From Spiroplasma endosymbiont of Cantharis nigra (GTDB lineage: Bacteria; Bacillota_I; Bacilli_A; Mycoplasmatales; Mycoplasmataceae), in assembly GCF_964019925.1 (NCBI RefSeq), contig NZ_OZ026470.1, forward strand, positions 682,001 to 746,000: 64,000 nt of DNA, in the 5' to 3' direction. Of this stretch, positions 1-11,162 are shown piece after piece. The position numbers and the translations under genes were made by a program. The notes below the pieces were generated by a model, which ran no database searches, was not told the origin of the DNA, and saw only the letters and a list, made by a program, of their open reading frames with translations. Every line of letters starts with the position of its first letter. Within the stretch, counting starts at the first letter, position 1.

Positions 1-308
1 CTATGAATCTCATCAACAATTAATATTAATTGTTCATCATGATTTGATGATTCAATTAACTTTTGCAATTTCTCTTTTTTATCATTTGAGGCATTAAAAA
101 AATCATATTTTGCATTAAGATCATTTGCAATAGAAATAGCCATAGATGTCTTACCAACTCCTGGAGGACCATAAAAAATTAAATTAGTAAGAAATTTTTT
201 TTCAACAAGTTTTGAAATTAAACCATACTTATTATTAATTAAATGTGACTGACCAATAATATTTTTTAAAGTATCTGGTCTTAATAAGAAACTTAAAGGT
301 TTGTTCAT
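1..308 (-). CDS. rarA: Replication-associated recombination ATPase RarA/MgsA, N-terminal part (runs off the window)
   Basis: The first 102 residues of an AAA+ ATPase are visible; the gene continues past base 1. The Walker A motif GPPGVGKTS lies near residues 45-53, and the Walker B segment LILIVDEIHR is at the window edge. The start MNKPLSFLIRPDTL and the following IIGQSHLI match the RarA/MgsA family, which acts at stalled replication forks; RuvB and DnaX share the fold but begin differently. ATG at 306-308 is preceded by AGGAG at normal distance. The upstream ABC exporter gene ends with a terminator, so this gene probably has its own promoter. The assignment rests on the N-terminal third only. 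Confidence 0.75.
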   Translation of the reverse strand, partial: MNKPLSFLLRPDTLKNIIGQSHLINNKYGLISKLVEKKFLTNLIFYGPPGVGKTSMAISIANDLNAKYDFFNASNDKKEKLQKLIESSNHDEQLILIVDEIH

Positions 309-340
309 TTTTTTTAACTCCTAATTGAATAATAGCATAA

Positions 341-366
341 AAAAACTAACCTTTTGGCTAGTTTTT
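341..366 (-). terminator. Rho-independent terminator after the first ABC exporter
   Basis: An 11-bp stem with one mismatch (341-351 with 356-366), a 4-nt loop and a T-run on the minus strand. It overlaps the stop codon of the ABC exporter gene. Confidence 0.7.
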
Positions 367-2230
367 AAGACTTACCTGCATCATGCAAATCTTTAAATTT
401 TCCTGGAATTTTGATTAATTCTTTATAAGTTCCTTGTTGAACAATTCCCTTACCAGGAGCTAATACAAATATTTTATCAACATCTTTTATAGTGCTCAAT
501 CTATGTGCAATTATTACTGATGTTTTTTCTTTCATCAGTTCATTTAATTGAACTTGAATTTCTTTTTCAACAATATTATCTAACGCACTTGTTGCCTCAT
601 CTAAAATTAATAATTCAGGATTTCTAAGTAAAATTCTTGCAATTACAAGTCTTTGTTTTTGACCACCACTTAGTAATAAACCACGTTCTCCTAAAATAGT
701 TTGATAACCATAAGGTCAACTATTAATAATTTGATCAATTTGAGCTTTTTTACAAGCTTCATGTACTTCCTCTTCAGTGGCATTGAAATGACCATATCTA
801 ACATTATCATAAACATCACCAAAAATTATTGATGGCTCTTGTTCAACATAACCAACATGACTTAAATAACTTTTTAAATTAAAGTCTTTTAAATTCTTAT
901 CATTAACTAAAATACAACCTTCAGTTGGATCATAAAATCTTAACAATAATTTTGAAATTGTAGATTTACCACTTCCAGTTTCACCTACAAACGCATAAGA
1001 TTTTCCCTTTTCTAAAGTAATATCTAAATTTGGAACAATGTTAACTTCTGGTTTCTCAGGATAATTAAATTTAACTTTTCTAAATTCAATTTTTGAAATA
1101 TTTTCATCAAATAAAATCCCTGATTTATCTTTATCATCAAGAATTGGCTCTTTTTCAATAACTTCATATATTTGTGCAGAAGATGCCGATGCTCTTGATA
1201 GACCCGGAATAATTGCAGCTATTTGTCATAAAGGACGAGTTAAACCAACCATAGCTGAAATAAATGATGGTAGAGTAGTTGTCAACATCTTATTATCATT
1301 AAAAAATTCTATTGCAATAGTTATCATAATTAAATTAATTAGAACATCTGAAGCAATTAAAATTGCTAATAAAGTACCATCTATTTTTGAAATTGGTCTA
1401 AAGGCCTTAATATAAGGCTTATGAAGTTCTTCTAATCTTGATTCTTCATATCTTCTTGTTCCTGTTGCTTTTACTAATTTAATTGCTCCAATTCGATCAA
1501 TTACATCACCATTGACATCAGAAATTACATCTCTAACTTTTTTAACCTTTTTTTGATATTGAAGTGAAAACATTATTACAATAAATGTTAATGAGTAAAC
1601 ACAAATACTTGCAACTAAAGCAAGTTGTCAATGAATTGCAAACATCATAGCTGTTCCCATTACAATAACTAATGGTGCTTGAATTACTCAAGCAATCATT
1701 CCTGAAATTTCGTTTCCAATAACATTAGTATCTCCCACTAATTTTGTCATTAATTTTCCAATTTTTTTATCAGAATAATAACTAATGTCTTGCTCTAATA
1801 ATCTTTTTATTGTTAAATTTCTTAATTCTACTTCTATATTTACTGCAAGCATAATTGAACATGAGTTCCTAATATATGTACAAAAATATAGCAAAATTAA
1901 ATCTGTAGCAGTTATAGCCATTCATGCTTTTCAAGATAAATTTCAATACTGTCCATTTTGGGCTTGTGCTGCACTAAGAACATTTCTTAAAAATAAAGTA
2001 TTTAAACTTACTAAAAAAGCACTAAAAGTTACAACAAAAACTACACTTAAAAACAATGCCTTATATTTTCATCCATAAATTAAAACTATTCACGAAAATT
2101 TAAGTTTATTTTTTTCTTTAACTAATTTATAAACCTTATCATCTGGAATATATTTTTTAGATTCTTCTCTATTATTCGCAACAATCACATCTCCAATAGG
2201 ATTATTTGTTGCATTATATGAATTATCCAT
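365..2230 (-). CDS. ABC transporter, fused permease/ATP-binding half-transporter (exporter type)
   Basis: A 621-aa exporter of the MdlB/LmrA/MsbA type. A cytosolic N-terminus of about 45 residues leads into a six-helix transmembrane domain (about 50-330), followed by a nucleotide-binding domain with Walker A GETGSGKST (near 405), signature LSGGQKQRL and Walker B LLILDEATSALD. Several Trp are UGA codons. ATG at 2228-2230 is chosen because GAGGGG precedes it; an upstream in-frame start has no such site. It lies directly after lon but is separated by the lon terminator. It is a clear paralogue of the exporter at 55535-57412, with many identical blocks in the ATPase domain. The substrate cannot be read from sequence; lipid, peptide or drug export are all possible. 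Confidence 0.9.
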
Positions 2231-2282
2231 ATAAATTTTCCCCTCTATTTTATATTGTTGATATATTATCATAAAAATATAA

Positions 2283-2305
2283 AAACAACTATTAGAAAGT
2301 TGTTT
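2283..2305 (-). terminator. Terminator after lon
   Basis: Stem AAACAACT / AGTTGTTT with a 7-nt loop followed by T-rich sequence on the minus strand, 8 nt past the lon stop. Confidence 0.75.
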
Positions 2306-2312
2306 TTATATA

Positions 2313-4688
2313 TTAATGAGTTTTTTTGCCTTCTTCTTTCGATGAAGTTGCAATTGGTAATTCTCTAACAAGATCATTTAATTTAATACCGAATACATTT
2401 TCATAAACTTCTGAGTATTTTTGAACAGGAACTACTTCCAATTCTTTTCTTACCTCTTCAGGAATATCTTCGATATCTTTAGTATTTTTAAAAGGAATTA
2501 ATATTTTTTTCAAACCACTTCTATGAGCAGAAATTGATTTTTCTCTTAATCCACCAATTGGGAATACTAATCCTCTTAATGTAATTTCACCTGTCATACC
2601 TATTTCTTTTGGCACAGGTTTATTTGTTAATGCTGAAACAATTGCTGTAGTAATTGTTACACCAGCACTTGGTCCATCTTTTGGAACAGCTCCTTCAGGA
2701 ACATGGATATGAATATCATTTTCATTGAATACTTCTTTAGGAATACCAAATGCTTTATAATTTGATTTAACAAAGTCATAAGCTATAGTTGCTGATTCTT
2801 TCATAACATCTCCAAGTTTACCAGTAAGAATTAATCCCCCTTTACCAGGAAAGTGGTTGACTTCAATTGGTAAAATATCTCCTCCAAATTGAGTATAAGC
2901 AAGTCCTGTAACAACTCCGACTTGAGCCTCATTTTCTTTTTCAGTATGCTCAAAAATTCTTTTTTTAAGTAATTCATTAACTACTTTAGGAGTAACTGTT
3001 AATGTTTCAATTTCTTTTTTTAACATTTTTACAACAAATTTTCTAGTGATTGAAGCAATTCATCTTTCTAATTGTCTTACACCAGCTTCTCTAGTATAGT
3101 GTTTGATAATTTCATTGATTGCTTCTTTTTTAAAGATTACTTGTTCTTTAGTAACAGCATGATCATCTAAAACTTTAGGAATTAAATACTCTTCTGCAAT
3201 TTTCATTTTTTCAATTTCAGTATAACTTGATAATTCAATAATTTCCATTCTATCATATAAAGCTTCTGGAATATTTTCAGGATAATTTGCAGTTGCAATA
3301 AATACAACATCGCTTAAATCATATTCTTCTTCTAAATAATGATCTGAAAATTTTGAGTTTTGTTCTGGATCTAATACTTCTAACATTGCTGAAGCTGGAT
3401 CTCCTCTATAGTCACTTGCCATTTTATCAATTTCATCAAGTAAGAAAACTGGGTTTTTAACTGCAGCTTTCTTCATTCCCTGAATTACTCTACCTGGCAT
3501 TGCTCCTATATAAGTTTTTCTATGACCTCTAATTTCTGATTCATCTTTAACACCACCAAGAGCCATTTTCACAAATTCTCTTCCCATTGATTCAGCAATA
3601 GATTTTGCTAAACTTGTTTTACCAACTCCTGGAGGACCTACTAATGTAATTATTTGCCCTTTCACTTTGTTAGTATTTTGTTTGACAGCTAAATACTCAA
3701 TAATTCTTTCTTTAACTTTTTCTAATCCATAGTGATGCTTATCTAAAATTTTTTTTGCAAAAGTTAGATTTGTTTTTTCCTCAGTTTTTTGTCATCATGG
3801 TGTTTGCATCATTCAATCAATATATGTTCTTGTAATATTTGCTTCTGAAGAAGACGCAGGCATTCCCTCACATTTATCAATTTCTGATAAAATTCTTTTT
3901 TTTATGTTTTCTGGGAAAGGTTCTGATTCAAGGCGTTTTTTATATTTAGCCAAATCATCTCCTTCTCCATCAATATCCCCTAATTCTTCTTTAATAGCTT
4001 TTAATTTTTCTCTTAAATAAAATTCTCTTTGTTGTTCATCAACTCTTGATTTAATTTTTTTACTAATTGATGATTCAATATCTGCTGATTGACGTTTTTC
4101 ATCTAAAAAGTCATTAATTATTTCAATTCTTTTAACAGGATCTAATTCTTCAAGCATTGCTTGTTTCTTTTCAATTGGCATAAATGGCATCAAATTAGCA
4201 GCACTATCTACAATAAAATTAGGGTCAACATTTGCAGCAGAAGTTTTAATAATATCGCCAACTTCTGATGGGAATTCATCTTGTGAACTTATCATTGCCT
4301 TAATATATTTTGTTATCTTATCTAATGCTTCTTTATTTGAGCTCTTTAAGCTATCTTTTACTTTATAATTTGCAATATAAAACTCTTTCAACTCAATATC
4401 ACTAATTTCTATACGTGATATTGATTTTATATTTACAGTTAATGTACCATCTTTTCATTCTTTTTTAATTTTTACTTCAGCCAATACACCAAATGTGAAT
4501 AAATCATTTAATTTTGGATCATCTTCTAATGGTTTTTTTTGTGAAACCATTAGAATTTTTCCCTCATATTTGTCAACAGCTTCTTTAACTGCAAGTGTTG
4601 TTTTATCTCTACCAATTTCCAAAACTTGTTCAAAAGTTGGGTAAATATAACTGCCACGAGTAATTAACATTGGTAATTTTTTATTCAT
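2313..4688 (-). CDS. lon: ATP-dependent protease La (Lon)
   Basis: A 791-aa LonA protease, normal length for the family. Order: N-terminal substrate-binding LAN domain (about 1-190), coiled-coil linker, AAA+ module with Walker A GPPGVGKT (351-358) and Walker [11 protein letters not shown], then the protease domain. The Ser-Lys dyad is Ser674 in PKDGPSAG and Lys717 in LREKSIS. Lon degrades misfolded and regulatory proteins in the cytosol and, with FtsH, is a main housekeeping protease in mollicutes. ATG at 4686-4688 follows AAGGAGG. A perfect CIRCE palindrome overlaps the promoter (4729-4755), so HrcA heat-shock control is expected. Three UGA codons are Trp. Confidence 0.97.
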
Positions 4689-4713
4689 AATATTCCTCCT
4701 TAGGTACAAAAAT

Positions 4714-4741
4714 ATAATATCATAATTTTTAGCACTTGCAA
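4714..4741 (-). promoter_or_regulatory. lon promoter
   Basis: The -10 TATTAT is at 4714-4719 and the -35 TTGCAA at 4736-4741, with a 16-nt spacer. The -35 lies inside the CIRCE spacer, so bound HrcA would block RNA polymerase. Confidence 0.6.
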
Positions 4742-4755
4742 GAGTTAAGTGCTAA
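4729..4755. promoter_or_regulatory. CIRCE operator of lon
   Basis: A perfect 9-bp inverted repeat, TTAGCACTT, 9-nt spacer, AAGTGCTAA. This is the CIRCE arrangement bound by HrcA, and hrcA is in this window (22201-23220). Confidence 0.93.
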
Positions 4756-4787
4756 AAAAAGAAAAAAATACAAGAAATTTTGTATTT

Positions 4788-6077
4788 TTAACCGTTATTT
4801 GTATATAAGAAATCAACGATTTTTTCTTTAATTATTTCTTCTTTTATCTGTGCTTCTGGTAAGAAAGAATTCTTAATAAAGTCAATTTCTACACCAAATG
4901 TTTTAGCTAAAGTTTCATACTTTTGTTTCATTTCTTCTTTTAATACTTCAAATTTTTCAGTATTTCTAACTTGATCTGTTATTAAATAACTTTCAATACG
5001 TTTTTTTGCATCTCCAAATAATTCGTTTCTGATATCGCTATCAGTTAACCCAGTTTGTTTTTTATAATCTTTGATTGTTATTTTTTGACTTTGAACCTTT
5101 GCTTCAAATTCTTTGTATAAGGTTTCAATTTCTTTATTAATAGCTGATTTTGGAATTTCAATTGTTGAATTCAATCTAATTAAATCTATTACTTTGTTTA
5201 CAAAAATATTTTTTGATTGTAATGTTTTTTGATCTAAAATTTGAGTTTTTAAACTACTTTCTAACTCTTTAAAAGTAGTAATTCCCGGTAGATTTAAATC
5301 CTTTACTAATTCATCATCTTTTGCAGGTAAAATTCTCTCTTTAATTTCTTTTACATCTAATTTAAACTCAGCTTTTTTCCCTTTTAATTCCTCAGTATAG
5401 TCTATGGGGAATACTACATTAATTGAAGATTCTCCTAGTCCTTTACCAATCATTGCATCTTCAAAACCAGGAATCATTTGGCCACTTCCAATAATTAATT
5501 TGAAATCTAGTCCTTTTCCACCTTTGAAAGATTTACCATCAATAAATCCTTCAAAATCAAATGACACTGAATCGCCCTTAGCAATTTTAGCACCTTTTTC
5601 TTTTAGTTTTTCCATTACAAATCTTTCTCTATATTGATCAATTGCTTTATCCAATTCCTCTTTTGTAACTTTTAACTCTTCTTTCAATAACTCTTTATCT
5701 TTTAGTCCTTTGTAAGTTCCAATTTTTATTTCTGGTTTTAAATCAAAAATAAAGTGTAACTCACATTCTTTTTCACTAATTTTAACAGGCGTTGGTACTG
5801 GTGAAGTAAATGGTTCAATATCAGACTTTTGATTTCTTGCAAAAGTCCAAGCTTTATCCATAATTGATTGAACTGCTGCATTTAAATATTTAACTGGTGT
5901 TAAATATTGTTCAATTTTTTCTTTTGGCGCTTTACCTTTTCTAAAACCTGGTATTTCAATGTTAGCTGCTGCTTTTGATTTACCTTTTTTTACTGCTTCT
6001 TCTCATTCTTTACCTTCAATTGTAACTATCCAAATTCCTTGTCCTTTTTGTGCAATTTTTTTTGTACTAAATTTCAT
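4788..6077 (-). CDS. tig: Trigger factor, ribosome-associated chaperone/prolyl isomerase
   Basis: A 429-aa protein with standard trigger factor layout: an N-terminal ribosome-binding domain with the signature GFRKGKAP (about residues 43-50), a central FKBP-type peptidyl-prolyl isomerase domain (about 160-245, with DGKSF and IPGFEDAMIGK), and a helical C-terminal chaperone domain. It binds nascent chains at the ribosomal exit tunnel. ATG at 6075-6077 follows AGGAG. The gene is upstream of lon, but the CIRCE promoter lies between them, so lon can be controlled separately. Confidence 0.96.
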
Positions 6078-6132
6078 ATAAATTTCTCCTCTTTTATACA
6101 TAACTTTTTTTATTATAACAAATAATTGACTA

Positions 6133-6759
6133 TTATAAAGTAATTTTAATCTCTAACTTATTTTCTAAATTAATTAAATTTGAGTCAAAAATATACATTT
6201 TTTCTTTTAAAGTTTCATACTCTAGAGAATTCTCAATTGATGGTTCAAAACAAACAAATATTTCAACAATTATAGGCAATAATTTAACTATTTCATTAAT
6301 ATTTACATTTAATTTTAAGTAAATATTTTTAGAATTTAAATATTCACTTACATCTATTAAAATATTAGAAAATTCAATATATGATTCAAGTTTAGTAATA
6401 AAATAACTTAATTTAGACATATTATTTTTCTGCATTAATTTTGCAATATATTCTGGATCATATTTTAAATCAAGATATTTTATATAATTGGCCTTATTTA
6501 GCTTATTTAAACAATTTTCTACTTTTGAAAGTTTCTTAAAACTACTTTCAATATCTTTTTTTATAACACTAGGGATGGCCTTAATTTTTATTGTCTCTTT
6601 TCAAAAATTTATAAAAGTTTCATGAATACTTAATTGTTTATCTCTTTCTTCCCAAAACTTAAATAAACAGCACAAACAATTAATGATTTCATTGCAATTA
6701 CATTCAATTATTGAACAACTGCAATTATCTATTTTATTTTTACAATCACAACATTTCAT
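6133..6759 (-). CDS. Hypothetical protein with Cys-rich N-terminus
   Basis: A 208-aa protein I do not recognise. The first 33 residues hold twelve cysteines, starting MKCCDCKNK and running through CSCS, CNCN and CLCC, which suggests metal binding (zinc or an iron-sulfur cluster). The rest is Lys/Asn/Leu-rich and probably helical, with no transmembrane segment. Two internal UGA codons are read as Trp. ATG at 6757-6759 follows GGGAGAG at about 7 nt; an ATG five codons further upstream has no such site. It sits just upstream of tig, 55 nt away, with no evident terminator between. Confidence 0.75.
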
Positions 6760-6872
6760 AATTTTCTCTCCCATCAGTAATTTAAATTAATATATTGCAA
6801 CTAAATTATTTTTTTATTTGGAAGATAAATACTAGATTAAAATATTTATTATTTAATCTATTTATATTGCTA

Positions 6873-8570
6873 TTATTTATTTTTCTTAGTTTTTTTTGGT
6901 GGATTTTTTTTCTGAATTGGTTCACTTGTAAATATATATCTTATTTTTTCTCAAAGTCCTGCTTCAAGTTTTAATCTTTTTTTAAGTATTGATTTTTGTT
7001 TTTCTGGGTGAATATTTAATCAAACAGAGATATTTGAAGTGTTTAATTTCTTTTTTAAATCATATCAAAAACTAAAGAACTTGCTTTTTGGGTCTATCGT
7101 TTCAGACATTGAGAACTCATATCCAAGAATAGTAAAAGTTTTTTGAGCTTCAATTGAAGAATCAATATATACCTTTTTATTATGTTCACTAATTTTAGAT
7201 ACTTTTTTCTCTTCTTGACTCTGTCTATATTTTTGTGCATCTTCTCTTGATCTACCATATAATTGCATTCAAAGTTTTTCTTTTTCTGCTTGCTCTCTAA
7301 AGTAATCTCTCTCTTTTACAGATCTAGTCTCAATAACTCTTTCAACAGAAACCATTTCTTCTTCCCTAGCTGCTTTCTCTTCTTCTAAACGTTTCTGTTC
7401 TTCTTTAATACGTTTTTCTTCAGCAATTTGTCTTTGCTCAGCCAAGCGCTTTTTCTCAGCTAGTTTATTTTCTTCACTTATTTTTGCTTCTCTTTCAGCT
7501 TTCTCTGCTTTAAGTTTAGCTGCTTTCTCTTGTCTTAGTTTCTTCTCAATAGCTTTTTGTTTTTCTAATTCTTTTATTTTTTCTTCAGCAATTCTCTGTT
7601 CTTCAGCTATTCTTTTTTCTGCAACAATTCTTTGCTCTTCAGCTAGTTTTTTTTGTTCAGCTGCTCTTTTTTCCTCTTCTAATCTTTGTTTTTCCGCTCT
7701 CTGTTGCTCAGCTATTCTTTTCTCTTCTCGCAATTTAGCTGCTTTCTCTTGTCTTAATTTCTTCTCAATAGCTTTTTGTTTTTCTAATTCTTTTCTTTTT
7801 TCTTCAGCAATTCTTTGTTCTTCAGCTATTCTTTTTTCTTCTCTTAATCTAGCTGCTTTTTCCTCTTTTAATTTTTTATCAAGAATTTTTTGTTCTTCTA
7901 ATTCTCTTTTTCTTTCTTCTGCAAGTCTTTTCTCTTCAAGTATTCTTTTTTCTTCTTTTAATTTAGCTGCTAGTTCCTCAGTTCTTTTTCTTTCTAAGGC
8001 CATTTTTTCTTCTAATTCTCTTTTTTGTTGCTCAATTAATCTTTGTTGTTCTTTTAATTTTGCATCTCTAAGTTTAGTTTCTTGTTCTTCTCTTTGTTTT
8101 GCTTCCAATAATAATTTTTCAATTGAATTTCTATTAATAGAATTTAGTTTAGGAACATCATTTTCCTTAGCTTTTTTTCTTGGATCTGCTTGAATAGAAC
8201 TATTAACTAATTTTTGACTAGTTGCTGCTTTAGAGTCATTTAATTGGAATTTAAAATTTTTTTTATCAAGTTCCTTATCTTTAAAAATAGTTTTTTTTAA
8301 ACTTTGATAAACAGCTTCATTAGCTGCTTGGTTTCTGTTGCTTAAATAAGCAGGTAAATTTGAATTCTCAATTTCCATTAAATAATTAATATAGTCAATT
8401 AATTGAATACGAAAATTTATATCATATGCTTCGTATTCTTGAGCAAATAATACTATTGTTTTACTATTAAGTCTCTTTTCAATTAAATTTTTAACTCTAG
8501 CTCTAACTTTTCCAGATAGTAATGAAAAATCACTTTCTGTTCTTACTCTACTTTTGTTCTTAACTGCCAT
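6873..8570 (-). CDS. Long coiled-coil protein with basic Trp-containing C-terminus
   Basis: A 565-aa cytosolic protein. Residues 1-140 form a mixed N-terminal region. Residues about 140-420 are an almost unbroken Glu/Lys/Arg/Ala heptad region in which a block of roughly 30 residues, including KQKAIEKKLRQEKAAKL, occurs at least twice nearly unchanged. The last 130 residues contain several UGA-encoded Trp and end in a Lys/Pro-rich tail. No signal peptide or membrane span is seen. Size and composition suggest a structural or cytoskeletal role, which is inference only. ATG at 8568-8570 follows AGAGGT. Its promoter carries two copies of a palindrome (8596-8620 and 8645-8662), so it looks individually controlled. 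Two similar long coiled-coil proteins follow at 8810 and 16693. Confidence 0.85.
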
Positions 8571-8595
8571 TGTTATTTATTACCTCTTTTTCTTT

Positions 8596-8620
8596 TTTTA
8601 ATTGTTTGAAACAATTAAAA
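8596..8620. promoter_or_regulatory. Operator-like perfect palindrome, copy 1
   Basis: A 12-bp perfect inverted repeat with a 1-nt centre (8596-8607 and 8609-8620); core TTGTTT-N-AAACAA. It lies about 25-50 nt upstream of the 565-aa gene, in its untranslated leader, and has the same core as copy 2. Confidence 0.6.
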
Positions 8621-8638
8621 ATAAATATCAAATTGATT

Positions 8639-8668
8639 ACTATAGTTTGTTTAAAACAATTTAAGCAA
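8639..8668 (-). promoter_or_regulatory. Promoter of the 565-aa coiled-coil gene with operator copy 2 in the spacer
   Basis: The -35 TTGCTT is at 8663-8668 and the -10 TATAGT at 8639-8644, with an 18-nt spacer. The palindrome TTGTTT-A-AAACAA (8647-8659) lies between the two elements, where a bound repressor would exclude polymerase. Confidence 0.5.
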
Positions 8669-8774
8669 ACTTTTACTAGTTAAAAATATTTTACTATAAA
8701 TATCATATTTTATTTACAAAATAAAGTATATTATTCAATTTAAAAGAGTTTTTTAAATATCATTAAAAAATAAA

Positions 8775-8808
8775 AAAAAGACATTTTTATCATAAAAACT
8801 GTCTTTTT
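8775..8808 (-). terminator. Terminator after the 633-aa coiled-coil gene
   Basis: Stem AAAAAGAC / GTCTTTTT with an 18-nt loop, followed by a T-run on the minus strand, immediately past the stop at 8810. Confidence 0.65.
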
Positions 8809-8809
8809 A

Positions 8810-10711
8810 TTATTTAATATTTTTTATAAATTTTCTACTAATTTTTTCAACTCTATCCTTACGTTTTTGTTCTTCTAATTGTTGAATAGTTTCTGCTTTT
8901 TGTTGAATTGCTTTGTAATTTGGAACTATTTCTTTAGCAACTTTTAATGACTCATCAAACATTTCATTATCATTAACTTTTGTAAAGTATGCTTTCATTT
9001 TTAATTCAGTACCTTTTATTAATTCTTGTTCTTGTCTAATTTGTGCGTCAATAGTTGCTATTTCAGCTCTATATTTAGCATCTCTTTCATAACGTCTCTC
9101 ACGTTCAAGTCTTAAAACTGAAGCAACACGTTTTTCTTCAGTTCTTTTTAATTGACGTTCTTTCATTAATTCAATTAATTTTTGTCTTTCATGTAATCTT
9201 CTTAATCTCTCTGCTTTTTCGATTGTTTTTAAGTTTACATCCTCACGTCTTTTAAGTCTTCTTAATTCACGTGATTCGGCCAATCTTCTTGCACGAGTAA
9301 CAATATAACTGTTAGCTCTTTCGATTTTCATCATATTAACTCTATGACGACGATCATTTCTTAATTGTCTCAAATACTCAACTTTATGAGTCATTTCATC
9401 AAGTGCTAAACTTTCTCTTTCATTTGAAGCAATTAAATCATGAATCATTGGTCTTTTTGCAGCATCATAATTTATTGGATAGTATCCTACTGGTCTTTCT
9501 TCATGATAAGGTTTTGATTGCTCTTTTTTTTCAGTTCTTTCATTGTTTGTGATTAATAAGTTAGTTTTTTCAGGATTTAAATTAATTTCAAATCCTTCTT
9601 TTGAAAGGATATTTCTTTTTTCTGGAATTATCATTTCATCTTTCATACTATATTCAATTTTACCCATTTTATCTGTAACATAAATATTAGTATTGATGTC
9701 AAATTCTTCAGTTAAGTGTTTTTGGAAAAATTCTGTTCCTAATTCTAAAGCTGCAAGATTTTCATCTTCTTTTACTAAGTTACTTTCTTGTACTTCAATA
9801 TTGTTTGTTTTATTAAAATCTTCTCTAGACATATTTTCTCTTGCAATATATCCAATACTTTCTGAATTATTTTCTTGAGATTCACTTTCAGAAATTTTAG
9901 TTTCTTTTGTTAACTCTTGATCTGCAACATTGACATTTTCCTCTTTAATTAAATTATTTGAAACATTTCCATCATTAATAAAATCTAACAAATTAGGATC
10001 TGGAATTGCAGATGAAGTCATCAATTCAGTTTCTTCGTCTATTCTAATAACTGATTTACTTGAAGCAAATTCATTTTCACTAGATTGAAGAGCTGCAAAG
10101 CTATTTTTTAGAATGCTTTCTGGTTCTCCAACTCCCTTTTCTTCTGCCGCACTTAATAAGTTTTCAATTTCAAATAAGCTTTGTCCAGTTTTAGCTGTTG
10201 CAGTAAAATTAAATTTTTCTGCTTTAATTTGATTTGAATAACCAGCTCTAGATAAAATTTCTTCCTTAGTTGTCTTGCTACCTTTAAAGCTTGATGCAGT
10301 AGGAGAAAGTCTTGATATTAAATCTTTTCTTTTTTCATCTGGTAATACTGATACTGGTTTAACATCTAATCTATCTTTTCAACCAGAAATTGCTCTTTCA
10401 TTAGTAGAATTTTGTCCATTAGCAAAATTTTCTCAAAAATGTTTAAAAATCCTATTAAATTCACCTTCTCATAAGTCAATTAAATTAGGTCTTCTTGGGT
10501 CATTCTTAGGTAATGAGTTTATTCTTTCATATGAAGAAATTAATTTTTTATAACTTTCATCAATTTGTAGATTATATTTATTAATTAAAGCTAATGCTTT
10601 GGGACCAAACTTTTGATATAAATATTCATTTGAGCCAGGCTTCTTTACAATAACTGTTTTTGTCCTTGTAGTACTTATTTTTTTTCCTAATGATTTATTA
10701 TTAGCCGCCAT
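8810..10711 (-). CDS. Large Lys/Glu/Arg-rich coiled-coil protein
   Basis: A 633-aa cytosolic protein. Residues 1-120 form a compact N-terminal region (YLYQKFGPKALALINKYN and a Trp-containing stretch). Residues about 120-400 are acidic, Asn/Ser-rich and probably disordered. Residues about 430-620 are a strongly basic coiled coil rich in Arg-Leu and Arg-Arg pairs (ARRLAESRELRRLKRREDV). No signal peptide. ATG at 10709-10711 is chosen because GGAGGAACTA precedes it. Two UGA codons are Trp. The family is unknown to me; the basic helical C-terminus could bind nucleic acid or acidic filaments. It has its own promoter and a terminator, so it is monocistronic. Confidence 0.85.
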
Positions 10712-10740
10712 GCCTAGTTCCTCCATTTAAATATAGATTT

Positions 10741-10746
10741 ATTATA
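10741..10746 (-). promoter_or_regulatory. -10 box of the 633-aa coiled-coil gene
   Basis: A perfect TATAAT 30 nt upstream of the start codon, with a weak TTTAAA at -35 spacing. Confidence 0.5.
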
Positions 10747-10847
10747 CACTATTTAACCCTATTTTTAAAGGTTATCTTGCCTAGAACAGTTATAATAAAA
10801 GATAAATAATTTTTAGTTTATAAAATAAAAATTAAATAGACAAGCAT

Positions 10848-11138
10848 CTATTTAATAAATGCAAAAGATATATTTTTTGGTTTTACTTTTAAAGTTTTAT
10901 AAATAGAATCGTTAATAACTGATGTTGCTTTAATTCCATCCATAAAAAATTTTCCTTTGCCAAGTGCATATACTCTTATCAAAATAAATAGATCAGTTTC
11001 CTGATGAATAGTTACACTTACATTTATACTTTTATAGCCAACTGCAATTGAAGTAACATCAAATTCAATTATTTTACTTAGTATTTTTTCATCTATTTCT
11101 AGATTACCTCTAGAGTTTCTTTCAATAGATATGTACAT
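10848..11138 (-). CDS. Asp23/YloU (YqhY-like) family small protein
   Basis: A 96-aa protein with the pattern of the Asp23/Gls24/YqhY family: a central hydrophobic strand motif (INVSVTIHQE) followed by an amphipathic helix and the closing LKVKPKNISF. In Bacillus, yqhY lies downstream of efp, and the same order efp then this gene is seen here, which supports the call. The role is poorly defined (envelope stress or lipid homeostasis in Firmicutes). ATG at 11136-11138 is preferred over the GTG at 11147 because AGAGGTG then sits 6 nt upstream. It follows efp by 24 nt and is probably co-transcribed. Confidence 0.6.
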   Translation of the reverse strand: MYISIERNSRGNLEIDEKILSKIIEFDVTSIAVGYKSINVSVTIHQETDLFILIRVYALGKGKFFMDGIKATSVINDSIYKTLKVKPKNISFAFIK

Positions 11139-11162
11139 ATTATTCACCTCTAATTTCTTATT

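Noticed and set aside
1785-2078. Plus-strand frame opposite the ABC exporter
   Set aside because: Antisense shadow of conserved transmembrane coding sequence; no promoter or ribosome site.
365-5861. Apparent fragmentation of lon and the first ABC exporter into several short ORFs, as if pseudogenes
   Set aside because: Each break is TGA at a Trp position; with UGA as Trp the frames are intact and of family length. The same holds for dnaK, fmt, efp, hrcA, obg and others.
7440-8040. Repeated 30-60 bp segments in the coiled-coil gene, considered as a CRISPR-like or mobile repeat
   Set aside because: The repeats are in frame, encode heptad repeats and have no unique spacers of constant length.
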